Assembly (NCBI GenBank): GCA_028274465.1
Contig: CM051455.1
Span: 131,970,096 to 132,034,095 of the forward strand
Direction: 5' to 3'
DNA: 64,000 nucleotides
DNA from: Plantago ovata
Taxonomy: Eukaryota > Streptophyta > Magnoliopsida > Lamiales > Plantaginaceae
Of the stretch, positions 11,901-22,394 are shown piece by piece. The translations under genes were made by a program, and so were the position numbers. Each line of letters starts with the position of its first letter. Position 1 is the first letter of the stretch. A model generated the notes under the pieces. The model did not search any database. It was not told where the DNA came from and saw only the letters and a program-made list of their open reading frames with translations.

Positions 11901-14791
11901 GATAACAATGATATATTAGATTTTATGTAGGTATTCATGACATGTAACCAGTGAACAGTAAAATCACAAAGTCACATAACCAACTGCTCTCGCCTGATAT
12001 GGAAAATGGTTGAACATTCAGCCAAGGGCGCTTCTCATCAATACTTCCTGACTTTGTTTGAGGCGATTTTAGTTCAGAGGGCTTTTCTTTCGGCAAGCAA
12101 ACATTTTTATATGAAGAGGTCTGAGCAGACTGTAGATTGATTGTTGGCCTTTTCACTTCTGTAAATGAAGAACAAATTCAAAAAAATTAAAAAGCAAATG
12201 AAAGAAAGGAGATGAAAAGAAAGAAAGGAACACTACATCCATCAAATTAACGACTAGCATTTTTATAAATTATATTAAACTTTATAAAACTATCACCTGT
12301 GGGATTTTTTGATTGATGTCGTGGTGGACTTGCTTGCAGTGGCTGCGAAGAGGGACGCTGCTGGTAGATGGAACTTATGGTTGCAGTTTTGGACTTGGCT
12401 TGAGTTCTCTTTGATTTATATGGTCCAACATTAGATCGAGGGGGGCTTTTCGATTTATATGGTCCAACATTAGATCGAGGGGGGCTTTTCGATTTATATG
12501 GTCCAACATTAGATCGAGGAGGGCTTTTCGATTTATATGGTCCAACATTAGATCGAGGGGGGCTTTTCAATTTACATGGTCCAACATTAGATCGAGGGGG
12601 GCTTGAGAGGCGAGGTAAAGGGGATGAAGTTGTGTTGGCTGCTGTGAGCTTGATTGCTTCACTAGCAGTTATATATACTGTCTTCCCAGGCTTTTTTGGC
12701 TTATTTTCCCAATGTGGTTTCGTTCTCATATCACTCAGACTCTTTTGGCCTGATGAACCACCACAGTACACTTGGTTTTGAGATAGACTGAATGAAACTT
12801 TACGTTTTTGTAACTGAGGAATTGGCTTAGGTACAGATTCACATCCTTCACAGATCCATCCATCAGGAGGAGGTTTCTCAAGAACGACTCTCATGCAGTA
12901 CCTAATATCATCACTTATCAATTTAACAAACTAATGCAGAAGTAGAGATGTACATAAACAAAGACAGGCAATAAAGGTGATTGATCGTACATATGCTCAC
13001 AGTTTGTATTGCATTGACGGCAGGTGAGTATTGCTTCAGGAACACCAATGTCACCACAAATATCACACTTGTTTTCCTGCAAACATAAACATTTGTTTCA
13101 GTTGAAATATCATACATTGTGAAGTAACAGAACCAGTATTGAAACTCTGAAATCTCAGGTGCCACATGTTTTTCAGCAAGTTTACATTGAACAGCAATAA
13201 TGCATTAGACAACATTACTTCATGCAAATAGTGGACAAGTAGCAAGACTGTTAGACCAAGAATCCATATATCCAACATCAGTTAGCCTGCTTCAAGTGTA
13301 AACAGGGTAATGTATAACTAGAGCATCTCTTAAAGTGAGCCTCAGAATTGCAACAGATTCATAATATCTCCCCCAGCTTCAAGCTCAAGTAACAGTGCAG
13401 CAACTTAACACCCACAAATAAATATAGGCAGCCTTGAAGTGGTTAAACAACAAGTGCTAAATGGGGAACAATCCCTATTTATATTATTTGGGACAGTGAA
13501 AAAGAGAGGTTACAGGTTCGAGTCTCACAACCACTTAACACCTTGTCAATCACATTACATAAAATAAAATTTATATAGTAACCTTAAAAACTTTATGGCC
13601 TACACATGGGGTCAAGTCAAAGACATTGAATATTCTAGAGTATCTTCTATCAGGTGAAGATTGTGACTGATTATTAGAAGCAGCATTAGAATTTGGAGAA
13701 TAACAGGTTAACTGACACCATTTGCCACATAATGACAGTTGCTGGGAATATAGTTTAAAATGAATCCAGATCTTTTCTAATATAAGAAAATCAGGAAAGC
13801 AATGAAGTTATTGTCAGAATGAAAAGCAAGGTATAAATTCCCTTGCACAAGTCAGTTCAGGATTCGCAAGTGTGCAACGATCAGCTAGATTATTCACGTC
13901 TAACAGACACAAGTGAGAAACAACAAAGGCAAACCCTGTTCAGGCAGGGCAATTATGTGTTGACCATAACTACAGAAACTAAGAGCCAACTACAGAAACA
14001 CTTGATAACTACAAATTTTACTATTTATCTGCTTTAAGAATTACTGCCATCATAAACTCCAAAGGAGAAACCACGTAGAACTAGTACAAATTTTACGGCT
14101 ATGTTTATCCAAGAACTAACCCAATAAGCATTTCCGAGCTCCCAAACAGATCTAGTATCCCCTACTTCATGCCAGCAAAACAGTTATGTCTTCATTATTG
14201 CATTTTGTTTCTTCACCAAACAAAATAATTCTGGCCTTGAGTTACAACACAGGCCTTCCCCATGTAGATAGTGAGTGGGAGTCCACATGAAGCCCACCAA
14301 CTGTCAAAACCCCATTTAGCCCTTTACACCAAAACAACAAGAACAGCTATCATCAGTGAACCCCTACCCCTCAGGTGAAACTGCAAACACCATAAATCTA
14401 TCTACCAACCACATGATGCTGTTGTTTGCACGCACGGTAGTACAATCAAGATCCAATACCACTATCTAATAATTTTCTCCATTAAAAAAACTGGGAATCG
14501 AAAACGAAACTCAAACCCCTTACCACCGGAACCAACATACCACTACTATTATAATCTCCACAACCAACAAAAAGAGAAAAAGAATGATTAAACAACATTT
14601 TTCCTAGATAAAATACATAGCACACAAACACCCACAACTTTGTCAACAGAAAAAACTACTACTTTAATAAAATAAAATAAACATTCAGTTACAATTCCAA
14701 CATGGACTAGCATTCTAGCAATATTATACTCGAAACAGGATATAAAGAAATAGCAATGGGGGTTCGATTAGGGTTCGTTGTCGCATACCAT
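8999..14791 (-). CDS. PHD-finger protein, AIPP2/PHD1-like, with C-terminal SPOC-like region
   Basis: Probable chromatin reader. In the related Arabidopsis AIPP2 proteins the PHD finger reads histone H3 and works with a BAH protein and CPL2 in repression; membership in that complex is inferred. Coding exons in order: 14789-14791, 12991-13076, 12297-12901, 11994-12158, 11725-11898, 11321-11483, 9955-10185, 9749-9870, 8999-9156 (568 residues). The PHD finger is complete: Cys5, 8, 20, 23, His29, Cys32, 47, 50. The middle is disordered and Ser/Pro/Lys-rich, with five 13-residue repeats. The end, from about residue 395, has the VVWKG-to-FLWGVFHR pattern of AIPP2-like SPOC-like domains. Odd points: the first coding exon is only the ATG, immediately followed by a donor; exons 4 and 5 are duplicates; both are followed by GC donors. 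It is shorter than the AIPP2 proteins as I recall them. The start choice is the weakest point of the model. Confidence 0.8.
10641..10865. mobile_element. Stowaway-like MITE in PHD gene intron 6
   Basis: It starts CTCCTTCCATC and ends GGGACGGAGGGAG, matching the Stowaway end pattern, with TA at 10639-10640 and 10866-10867 as target duplication. Length is 225 bp with AT-rich palindromic interior. No coding. Confidence 0.8.
11723..11724 (-). other. GC splice donor after PHD gene exon 5
   Basis: The exon ends ATATCAG and the intron starts GCAAGA, which fits the strong CAG|GCAAG consensus of known GC-AG introns. The frame continues into exon 6. Confidence 0.7.
11725..12158 (-). repeat. Tandem exon duplication (exons 4 and 5 of the PHD gene)
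   Basis: Exon 4 (11994-12158, 165 nt) and exon 5 (11725-11898, 174 nt) both encode a V-K/Q-x-P start, an L-x-SAQ-x-x-S block, NV, a KP-x-E-x-K-x-P block and a terminal ISG. Similarity continues past the splice donor into each intron (GCGAGAGCAGTTG against GCAAGAACAATTG). Both exons are phase 1 at each end, so either can be skipped without a frameshift. Confidence 0.75.
11992..11993 (-). other. GC splice donor after PHD gene exon 4
   Basis: The exon ends ATATCAG and the intron starts GCGAGA. No GT allows the same frame-preserving join nearby. The reading frame continues correctly into exon 5. Confidence 0.65.
12413..12606 (-). repeat. Five-copy 39-bp coding minisatellite
   Basis: Units start at 12413, 12452, 12491, 12530 and 12569. 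Four are nearly identical and the fifth has a few substitutions. Each is 39 bp, so the array stays in frame and adds 13 residues per copy, including SPPRSNVGPYKSK. It lies in exon 3 of the PHD gene, in its disordered linker. Confidence 0.95.
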
Positions 14792-16430
14792 TGCTGAAAT
14801 TCCGACGAAGATAAGCTATGGCGTGATTAGGGTTTGATAAGAAGTTTGGGTGAAATGTGAGTGGGGCATTTTACAAGCTAATTTTTTCTCTAACTCTGTG
14901 TTTTAACTTTCTGCAGAAAAAATGTACTAGAGAGAGAAGAATGTGATTGGTCACAGTTCTGTACGAGTAGCGAGTGTGAAAATGTAAAGTTCATGAGGAT
15001 GAGTGTGATTGGGTTGGGCAGCCATTTTTGTGTATTTCTGCTTTTCCATGGAGCAGGGATGAAGTTCAACTGTTTTTGGAAACTTCTTCTTAATTACTCT
15101 ACTAATTACTTCACTAATTTGTGTGGTCCGATAATTACTCGTTTATGCCCAAATTTTAATTAATTTGAGTGGAAGGAAGATTTTTGTAACAAGATTTCAC
15201 TCTACTTTATGTTTAACTTCATTAATCACGCTTAAAATTGGAAAAAAAATATGCACACTCCGTGAAGATAATTTATTCATTTCGATTGATAATCTAAGAA
15301 ATCGACTTTATGTTTATGTTTACAAGTTAGAACCTTACTAGTTACTAGGGGCTCACGTTCAATTGGAGGTAGAAACTAAATTGATCCACTATTTATAAAC
15401 TATAAGCGAGTATATCTAATCATTTATCATTAATAAATTTTTCAATTTAAATATTGCACTATTGATTTCCATTGTTTTACTTGGGTCACAAAGTAATTAC
15501 AATCCAACTGTAAACAAGTTTTTTGCAAAAATATCAAACTTATACTTAATACTCTTTTTATTTCATGGAGTTGGACTTCGACTGGATGGATCAAATTGAT
15601 ATTCTTACACTTGAAGTTAGAGCCAGGATGCCATTTTGGCTTGTAGTTTTTTGGCTATGTACGCATGTAGCTATCGTTTGAGCCTTAAATTAAAGCTCCT
15701 CAATTCTACTAAATTTACATAAGTTCTTTTTCTGTGTTTGCAAATGTGAAGACTTGGGCGATCCCGCTCCTAACAACCTAGAGGATGCCCGCCTAAGATT
15801 AAGCGAGGTAGGAATTAGGTAAAGATTATAAAAAAGCCTCATATATCTTTAGAGGATAAGTAAAAATATAGAATATTCTATGGATATTATTTTCTATTCT
15901 TATCGAGTAGTATCCTGTATACTTTTTTTTACTTATATTCTAAATTCTCTTTCCTAATTTCTTGTATTTCCTAAGCTATATAAAGTCTCCATATATTCAT
16001 TAATAAACAATTATGTTATGAAAAAACACTCTCTTAAAGGTTCGCATAAAGTCATTTCCTCCATCATTGAGCTCCCACAAGCGTATGGTGTCTTGCGACA
16101 GAAAAAGTCGTGCAAGATCTCAACAACTGGGCTCATGAAAACACCCCATTAGTATAGATTAAGAGATTATAGTCAACAATTAAATATAAAAGGTACCCCA
16201 TCCGTTTTTTCTTTTTTTATTTAGACTTTTTTACCTTATTCCCCTATTCACAAAATATAAGATATTTAAATTTCAAGGTAGCTTTCTATTTTTTTTTCAC
16301 AAATTTTTCTTAAAGTGCAATAATTAGTGTGAATAAACAATTAACAATTATCAAAATGCTTTCTTTTCTAAAAGACAAATTACTGCATGATAGCACATGA
16401 ACTTCTACATACTATGAATAGGAAATAGAA
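14792..16430. other. Upstream region of the PHD gene and intergenic DNA
   Basis: Bases 14792-14880 probably include the PHD gene 5' UTR. The rest is AT-rich. At 15760-16140 a CTATATAAAG box with downstream sequence ending in ATTAATAAACAAT looks like the promoter and terminator part of a Copia-type LTR, but I could not find paired ends. No gene seen. Confidence 0.4.
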
Positions 16431-18789
16431 AGGTTCAAAAACTGCTTAATTGGCTTTTGGCTTTGAAACTTGATATTGAGAAAGTTTACGACAGATTGGA
16501 CTGAAATTTTATTGAACTTACTCTTAAACTTTTTAATTTTCCTCCCTTTTCGATTAATTTGATCATGACTTGTATAACCACTGCTTCCTTTAAAGTTAAA
16601 ATGAATCAGGGTATTTCTAAGAGCTGGATTCCTAAAAGAGGAATTAGACAAGGAGACCCCATTTCTCCCTATCTTTTCGTTCTTTGTCCGCCATCCATTC
16701 AATACTCCAAAACATCGACCAAAAGCTGCTATTCCCGCTTAAATCCTCTAAAATGGCCCTCTCATTCATATACTATGATTTGATGATGATTGTCTCCTTT
16801 TTACTAAAGTCACTAAAACCTCAGCTACAAAAATTAAAAGCACACTTATGTTGGGTCAAAAGCAGGGCATTTTTCTCCCCAAACAAACGCATTCAAAAAA
16901 AAATAAAAAATCTCACAATTGTTGGGAGTAACACACAATAAGAGTAAGGATGAATAGTTTGGTTTACCTTTCCTCTTAGGAAAAAATAAAAGAGACATTT
17001 TTTTTTACGTTACTAATGAAAATGTCTTTAGGAAAATAAATGTTTGGTATTTTAAATACCTCTCCTATGCGGGAAGGCTTACCCTGATAAATGCAGTCAC
17101 TAGCACAATATCGACATGTTGTATGTGCATTGCTAAAGTGTCTACAACTGTTATACAATACAAAGGATTGATGAAATTAAATAGAGTTGGAATGGAAGGA
17201 AGGAAGATAAAAAGAAAGGAAAATTAAAATGGTCTTCAATTGCCCCAAAGCTTCGGGAGGGCTTGGTATTAGAATTTACTAGTGCTAAATAAATCCTATT
17301 TATTGAAGCTATCTTTGGAACCTTTTTAAAAAACATTGACTCACTTTGGTTCGAGGTTTATAAAACCAAGTATTTTCCCAGCACCCCTTCTTAGAAGCTA
17401 TTTCAAGACCTCAAAATAAATGGTTTTGGAATAATTTAGTGAAACTTAAGGAAATTTTTATTTCTGGTCTTAATTGCTATGAAAATTGGCAATGGCTCTA
17501 ATACAAGCTTCTGGAATGATACATGGTGCCAAAATAAAGTTTTAAAGAATTTGACGACTGCCCAAACTGATCCAAATTTCTCAGTTAATAATGTCATCAC
17601 CAGTAATACATGGGATATTTTTAAACTCCAAAACTTACCCCCGCAAGAGTTAGTTGATGAAATTCTTGGCATCCCTTTACCTTATGTTCCTTCTGATGAT
17701 ACTATTCTCTGGAAAAATAGTTCAAGTGGCAATTTATCAATAAAAAGTGCTTATGATTTTCTCTTAAGTCACTATGTTAACATTGGACCTGACTGGACTT
17801 GGCTAAAGGTTTGGAAATTAAAAGTTCTTCACAGTATAAAATTCTTTGTGTGGTTGGCTCTTGAGATGTTACCTACAGCCAGTTTCTTGTTTAGAATTAA
17901 TGTTATTGATTCTAATGTGTGCTCTTTTTGTTACCAATCCCCTGAAACCCTTGAACACATTTTTTTATTTTATTGCCCTACTTTTTAAACGGTTAGATGT
18001 AACTTAGCACTTTCTTTGGGTGATACTTTTCCTTCAAAGTTTTGAATCTTCTAGAGTGCTTTGCTATATTCTGATCAGAAATGTAAAAAAATTTGTTAGA
18101 TGGTTTGGAATAAAAGAAATGAATCTACATTTGCAAATAACCCTTTTGATAATTCAAGTCTTGAAAGGCATTTCCAACAGATCATCTTGTTGCTTTTCAT
18201 GTTCCTGTCAATGTTATGCCTGCAAAGCTGTCAATACTCAATACCTTGTAATGGCAGCTGACCCCCCGGTACGATGTGTTTGAATATTGAAGGATTTTTG
18301 GATCCCTTAACTGGTCAGGCAGGTCCGGAAGCCATAATTAGGAATTTTAGAGGTGAATTTGTCATAGCAGGAACTACTAAATTTTATGCCCTTAAACTGG
18401 GGATGCTCCTTTGCTCTCAAATACCTGTCAACAAATTAGTTATACAATCACACTCACAAACCTAGATATCATGTCTTGACAGGGACCAAGCTGTAGCATA
18501 CCACCACCAAACGTTGTTGGAGGAGGCAACTAGGATTACGAGAAGGTTGGAGGAAGGAAAACACCTTTTTATCTATCGGGAATGCAATGCGGTAGCAGAT
18601 AAGCTCGTTAATGAAGCAAGAATGAAGACCTTTGGAAACGCAATCCCTGATTCCTCGATCTGGCTCGTTATTTTTTTACCCTTTTTGGCTTAGTAGCTTT
18701 AGATTTTTTTATTTATACACTACGTACTTCCGGTCTGTAACTAACAATAATTAAGCTCTTAATATATTTGGTATCTTTCGAAAAAAAAA
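16430..18789 (+). mobile_element. Degenerate LINE with RT, zinc-binding and RNase H remnants
   Basis: This is a decayed plant non-LTR retrotransposon. In order it shows reverse transcriptase near 16560-16690 (PKRGIRQGDPISPYLF), further RT palm and thumb sequence in other frames to about 17330, the RT-associated zinc-binding domain at 17479-17988 (CSFCYQSPETLEHIF), an RNase H start near 18270-18400 (RNFRGEFVIAGT) and an RNase H C-terminal part to about 18690. It ends in an A run at 18780-18789. Frames change several times and stops are frequent, so it is dead. No 5' end or endonuclease domain was found. The direction of the fragments is consistent throughout. Confidence 0.8.
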
Positions 18790-18923
18790 CTAACAAGTCT
18801 CTTCTTTAATAACCAATCAAGTTTGGTTGAGATTAGGTACTGTTGATATTTTCCATAACAATAATTGTTAGATGAATAAAATAAGGTAAAACAATTCTTT
18901 TCTTAATTAATATGTGTGTATTT

Positions 18924-19316
18924 TGTTGGAGAATTAATATAAATGACTAGATTCCATTGGAGAAAATTAATATAAATGACTACATTCCATTGGAGAATTA
19001 TTATAAATGACTAAATTTTGTTTCTCCGCAACATCTTAAACATTTGGGAGAGTTGAAGTTCTATCATGGTATCAGAGTCATCTGGCTCATGCCACCTTGG
19101 CTCGAATCTCCCCGGAGATAAATTCCATCCCATATTAAGTTTCCACTCGATTAACCTTCCGAAAGAGGTTGAAATCGACCACGAGTGCGGGGGAGTATTG
19201 GAGAATTAATATAAATGAGTCACGAGTGCTGAAGAGTATTGGAAAATTAATATATATGACTAGATTTTGTTCTTCCTCGTCAGGTTGAACTTTTGCTAAG
19301 AGTTGAAATTCTATCA
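18924..19316 (+). mobile_element. TRIM-like miniature LTR element
   Basis: Two similar ends (18924-19066 and 19196-19316) share GGAGAATTAATATAAATGA near the start and GAGTTGAA-TTCTATCA at the end. Directly after the first is TGGTATCAGAGTC (19067-19079), the usual tRNA-Met primer site with one change. Before the second is a purine-rich GAGTGCGGGGGAG (19183-19195). The 116-bp interior is non-coding. The left end also has internal repeats of the GGAGAATTA block. A clean 5-bp target duplication is not seen. Confidence 0.6.
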
Positions 19317-19799
19317 CATTTGGCTAAAACATCTTATAGAAAAAAAGGGAGTATTTTTTTTTTCTTCATATTCTTACGTCCTTTACGAGAATTCTAATTA
19401 TTATTTTTAGAATATCAATATAACATTACATGAGTCATACATCGTCAGTTAATACATCATTTTATCATAGATCAAACCATTACAATAGCACAAACATTAT
19501 AAATCTAGCAATAAACTAGACATAATCATGCACTTGGCAGAGATGGACCCACGACATCTACTAGAATTCCACTTGTTTGCATACATTCATATGAAGCATA
19601 AATTTTAAAATTTGATTGTTCATCACACACTTTTAAGGCCCCTAAACCTATTGAGCCACATATAATTTCTTATTTAGAGTTATATATTCATAATTATAAT
19701 ACATTAATATGTATATCTATTTAAGTGATGAAGTTATAAACCATGACTTGTGCGCCGAAAGACCAAATGAATATTGTGAAGAACATCGATCGGATATTG

Positions 19800-20427
19800 A
19801 ATAGTGAAATGCCTAAACGCACTATAACCTCGAACAGAAATGGGCTTTATATTGAATAGTGATAGGTCATGTATTCAAGATTCAGGTAGAACAGGCTGTG
19901 GAGGCCTGATTAGAACTCATCATGGACATTTTGCTCGAGCTTATTCATGGACAATCATACAGCTGAATTCTATGGTCTATTGCATGGTTTACATTCTGTT
20001 TTACAGTTGCAAGTTACTAAAGTTGAAATACATTGTGATTCTAATTATGTGGTTTGGCTGTCTTAATAGGGAGATGTGTCCCCATGGATTCATCGGCCCA
20101 TGGTGGATTTGATTAGGCAGCAGCTGGCAAAACTTGAGGAGTTGCGGCTTTTCTTTGTGTACAGAGAAAGTAATACATTGGTAGATGTTTTGGCGAAATT
20201 GGGTTCCGGCCTTTTTTGCGTCTTCAACAATCGACTTCAAGCTTCCCAGGACATTAGCTATTCCGATAGGCCTAGCACTGGTATATGGGACTTGTGTCCG
20301 ATTTGGTTAGAAGACTATATGGAAAAAGATGTATGTAATAAAAATCTCAGGGATGTGAAATGTTGGAATAGTCGGAAAGTTGTAATTCCCCAAGTTTAAT
20401 GAATGAATTTTGCTTTTGCTAATAAAA
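19800..20427 (+). mobile_element. 5'-truncated LINE fragment with RNase H domain
   Basis: The 18-base AACATCGATCGGATATTG is present without mismatch at 19782-19799 and 20428-20445, a target-site duplication. Between them are 628 bp ending in AATAAAA. Two overlapping frames (19840-20112 and 20076-20399) look like one RNase H domain broken by frameshift: GCGGLIR near the start, later FVYRESNTLVDVLAKLGSG. No reverse transcriptase part is present. The perfect duplication suggests a fairly recent insertion. Confidence 0.85.
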
Positions 20428-20445
20428 AACATCGATCGGATATTG

Positions 20446-22394
20446 CGGCTGCTCACTTAGATTCCCCCGATCCCTCTATTTTCTTATTGCATAGCGCGCC
20501 TTGAGGATTGGACAAAATATAACTAAAATTAAATAAATGGCCCTTGTTCTAGAAAAAACATTTCTGTATTATAGAAGTATTACGTACTATTATTATTCAA
20601 AGGTACGAAACATTTAAAAATGAAAAAAACAAAGAGAATCTAAGTTGATCTCTAACCTGAACAAATCTCTTGATTAGCACATATACATTGTCACGCATGT
20701 GAATTATATGGAGGATGGATTTTTATAATTTAACGACTTTAATTGTCTGATTAGATTAGAGAGAAACAGAGTTAATAGTAAATTATGGGAAGTTATCAAA
20801 ATAGCTTCAAATCAATTTTTCTTGTTTGTTTTCAAAGTTAAAATGATATTATTTCGAAATAATGAAAAAAAATACAATTAATGTGATATTATGTTGTAAT
20901 TGAGATATTCTTGCAAATGATGTAACTGGAAAATACTCTCTCAAAATTGCCAATCCATATATAATGCGTATATATGGATAAGTGGATGGATTTTACGAAG
21001 ACCCTACGCTAGCGAAACACATTGAAGATGTTGGAACCCACCTTAGACGAGTTAAACTAGCTACAATAGAACCACTCTTCCACCATTACCTCCTTGACCC
21101 AGTATCAGGTGACCCTTGAATATAACATGCCCTCGTTCAAGGTGCAACACCCAATAGATGATAAATAAAAAGGGACATCAAGCTGACAAGATTCATCGAA
21201 GTAAGATATCTGATGGATTCCTAATTTGACAGCATCATTAATGCTAAATGAACTAGAAAACTCATAATCCCCACATATTCACAACAATTATACAAATAAT
21301 CATGACAAAGAAACACAATAACCACTAAGGCTTACTATCAAAAAGTAATAACTTGACGTGGGTTGAGATCTAAGATCTCGGGTTTACTCCTAACACACCG
21401 GCTGCATTAGGACGGAGAAGATACCTTCTGGGCACCCCTCCTGGGTGTGGGATCGGCCTCACCGATCCTTCGGCATGTCGTCGGTTACCTCCCCTATCGC
21501 AGGTTTGGTTGAACTAATTAACTCGAGATGCACGGTCAAATAACGAAGCCCTCAAGCTACGCCTAAAACAAACTGGTTTAAAAGGGCTAACCATCTCCTT
21601 TCTCTATGTACTAGTCGGTAACCTTATATGATTACTTCTATATCATAGCTTAGCTTAAGCGTTAGTCGTACCCACGGTCAAGTAGAAAAGTCAAGGAGTC
21701 CAATTTAAGGCTCTACATGCCTACATCGGTAAACTTAATGTATGTTCGCTAAACATTTGTGAATGAAAGCGGTCATTTTGCAATACCTTTGGATCTAAAT
21801 ATTTTGTGGGAGATGATTGTGGTCATTTCGCAAACTTGGTGCCATGCTTTGCAAACCAAAGGATCGAGCATTTGTTATTGACCCTTCAATTTATTCTGTC
21901 TTTGGTGAATCTTGCGAATCTTGCTTGAAGTGAAGTTGATTTGGTATGAATAAGTTTAAATTAAGATAATTAATTTTAAGTTTGATGTTTCTAGAAAAAG
22001 TAGGATGAAAGGACAATTATCAAGAGCGTCAATGTTTTGGTTAGTTGTTTGTGGTGTTGGAGCAAGCTGGTTTCGAACTTTGTAATCTTTGTGGAGTCTT
22101 GAGCTAAGCCAAAAATTCAACACAAAGACAAGACTTATCACTTATGCATCAACTTAAGATTAAGCACATATAAAGTAGTCATGAATTCATGATAACACAG
22201 CCATAGAATAGTATCACTAATAAGCACATTGGTCCTACAAACAGCTACAAATTCAAAAAGGCCCATCAAGTTTTACAGTAGACTGACAGACAAGAATTAC
22301 AAAAACAAGGACGCTTTGGATTCTCCCTGCACATTCCCACTCATCCACCACTACTGCTTTCAGCCTTCCAATCCTTGCTACAGATTTTGCCTTC
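20446..22394. other. Intergenic DNA, no gene recognised
   Basis: Mostly AT-rich. A moderately GC-rich stretch at 21360-21560 has a palindrome GAGATCTAAGATCTC (21365-21379) and repeated GATCGG/CGATCC blocks, but nothing that I can name. No convincing coding frame on either strand. Confidence 0.4.

Noticed and set aside
12413..12606. CRISPR-like array of regular repeats
   Set aside because: There are no distinct spacers. It is a contiguous 39-bp tandem repeat in a coding exon of a eukaryotic gene.
13505..13535. tRNA-like B box (GGTTCGAGTCT) suggesting a tRNA or SINE
   Set aside because: No matching A box at the right distance and no cloverleaf or tail that I could see.
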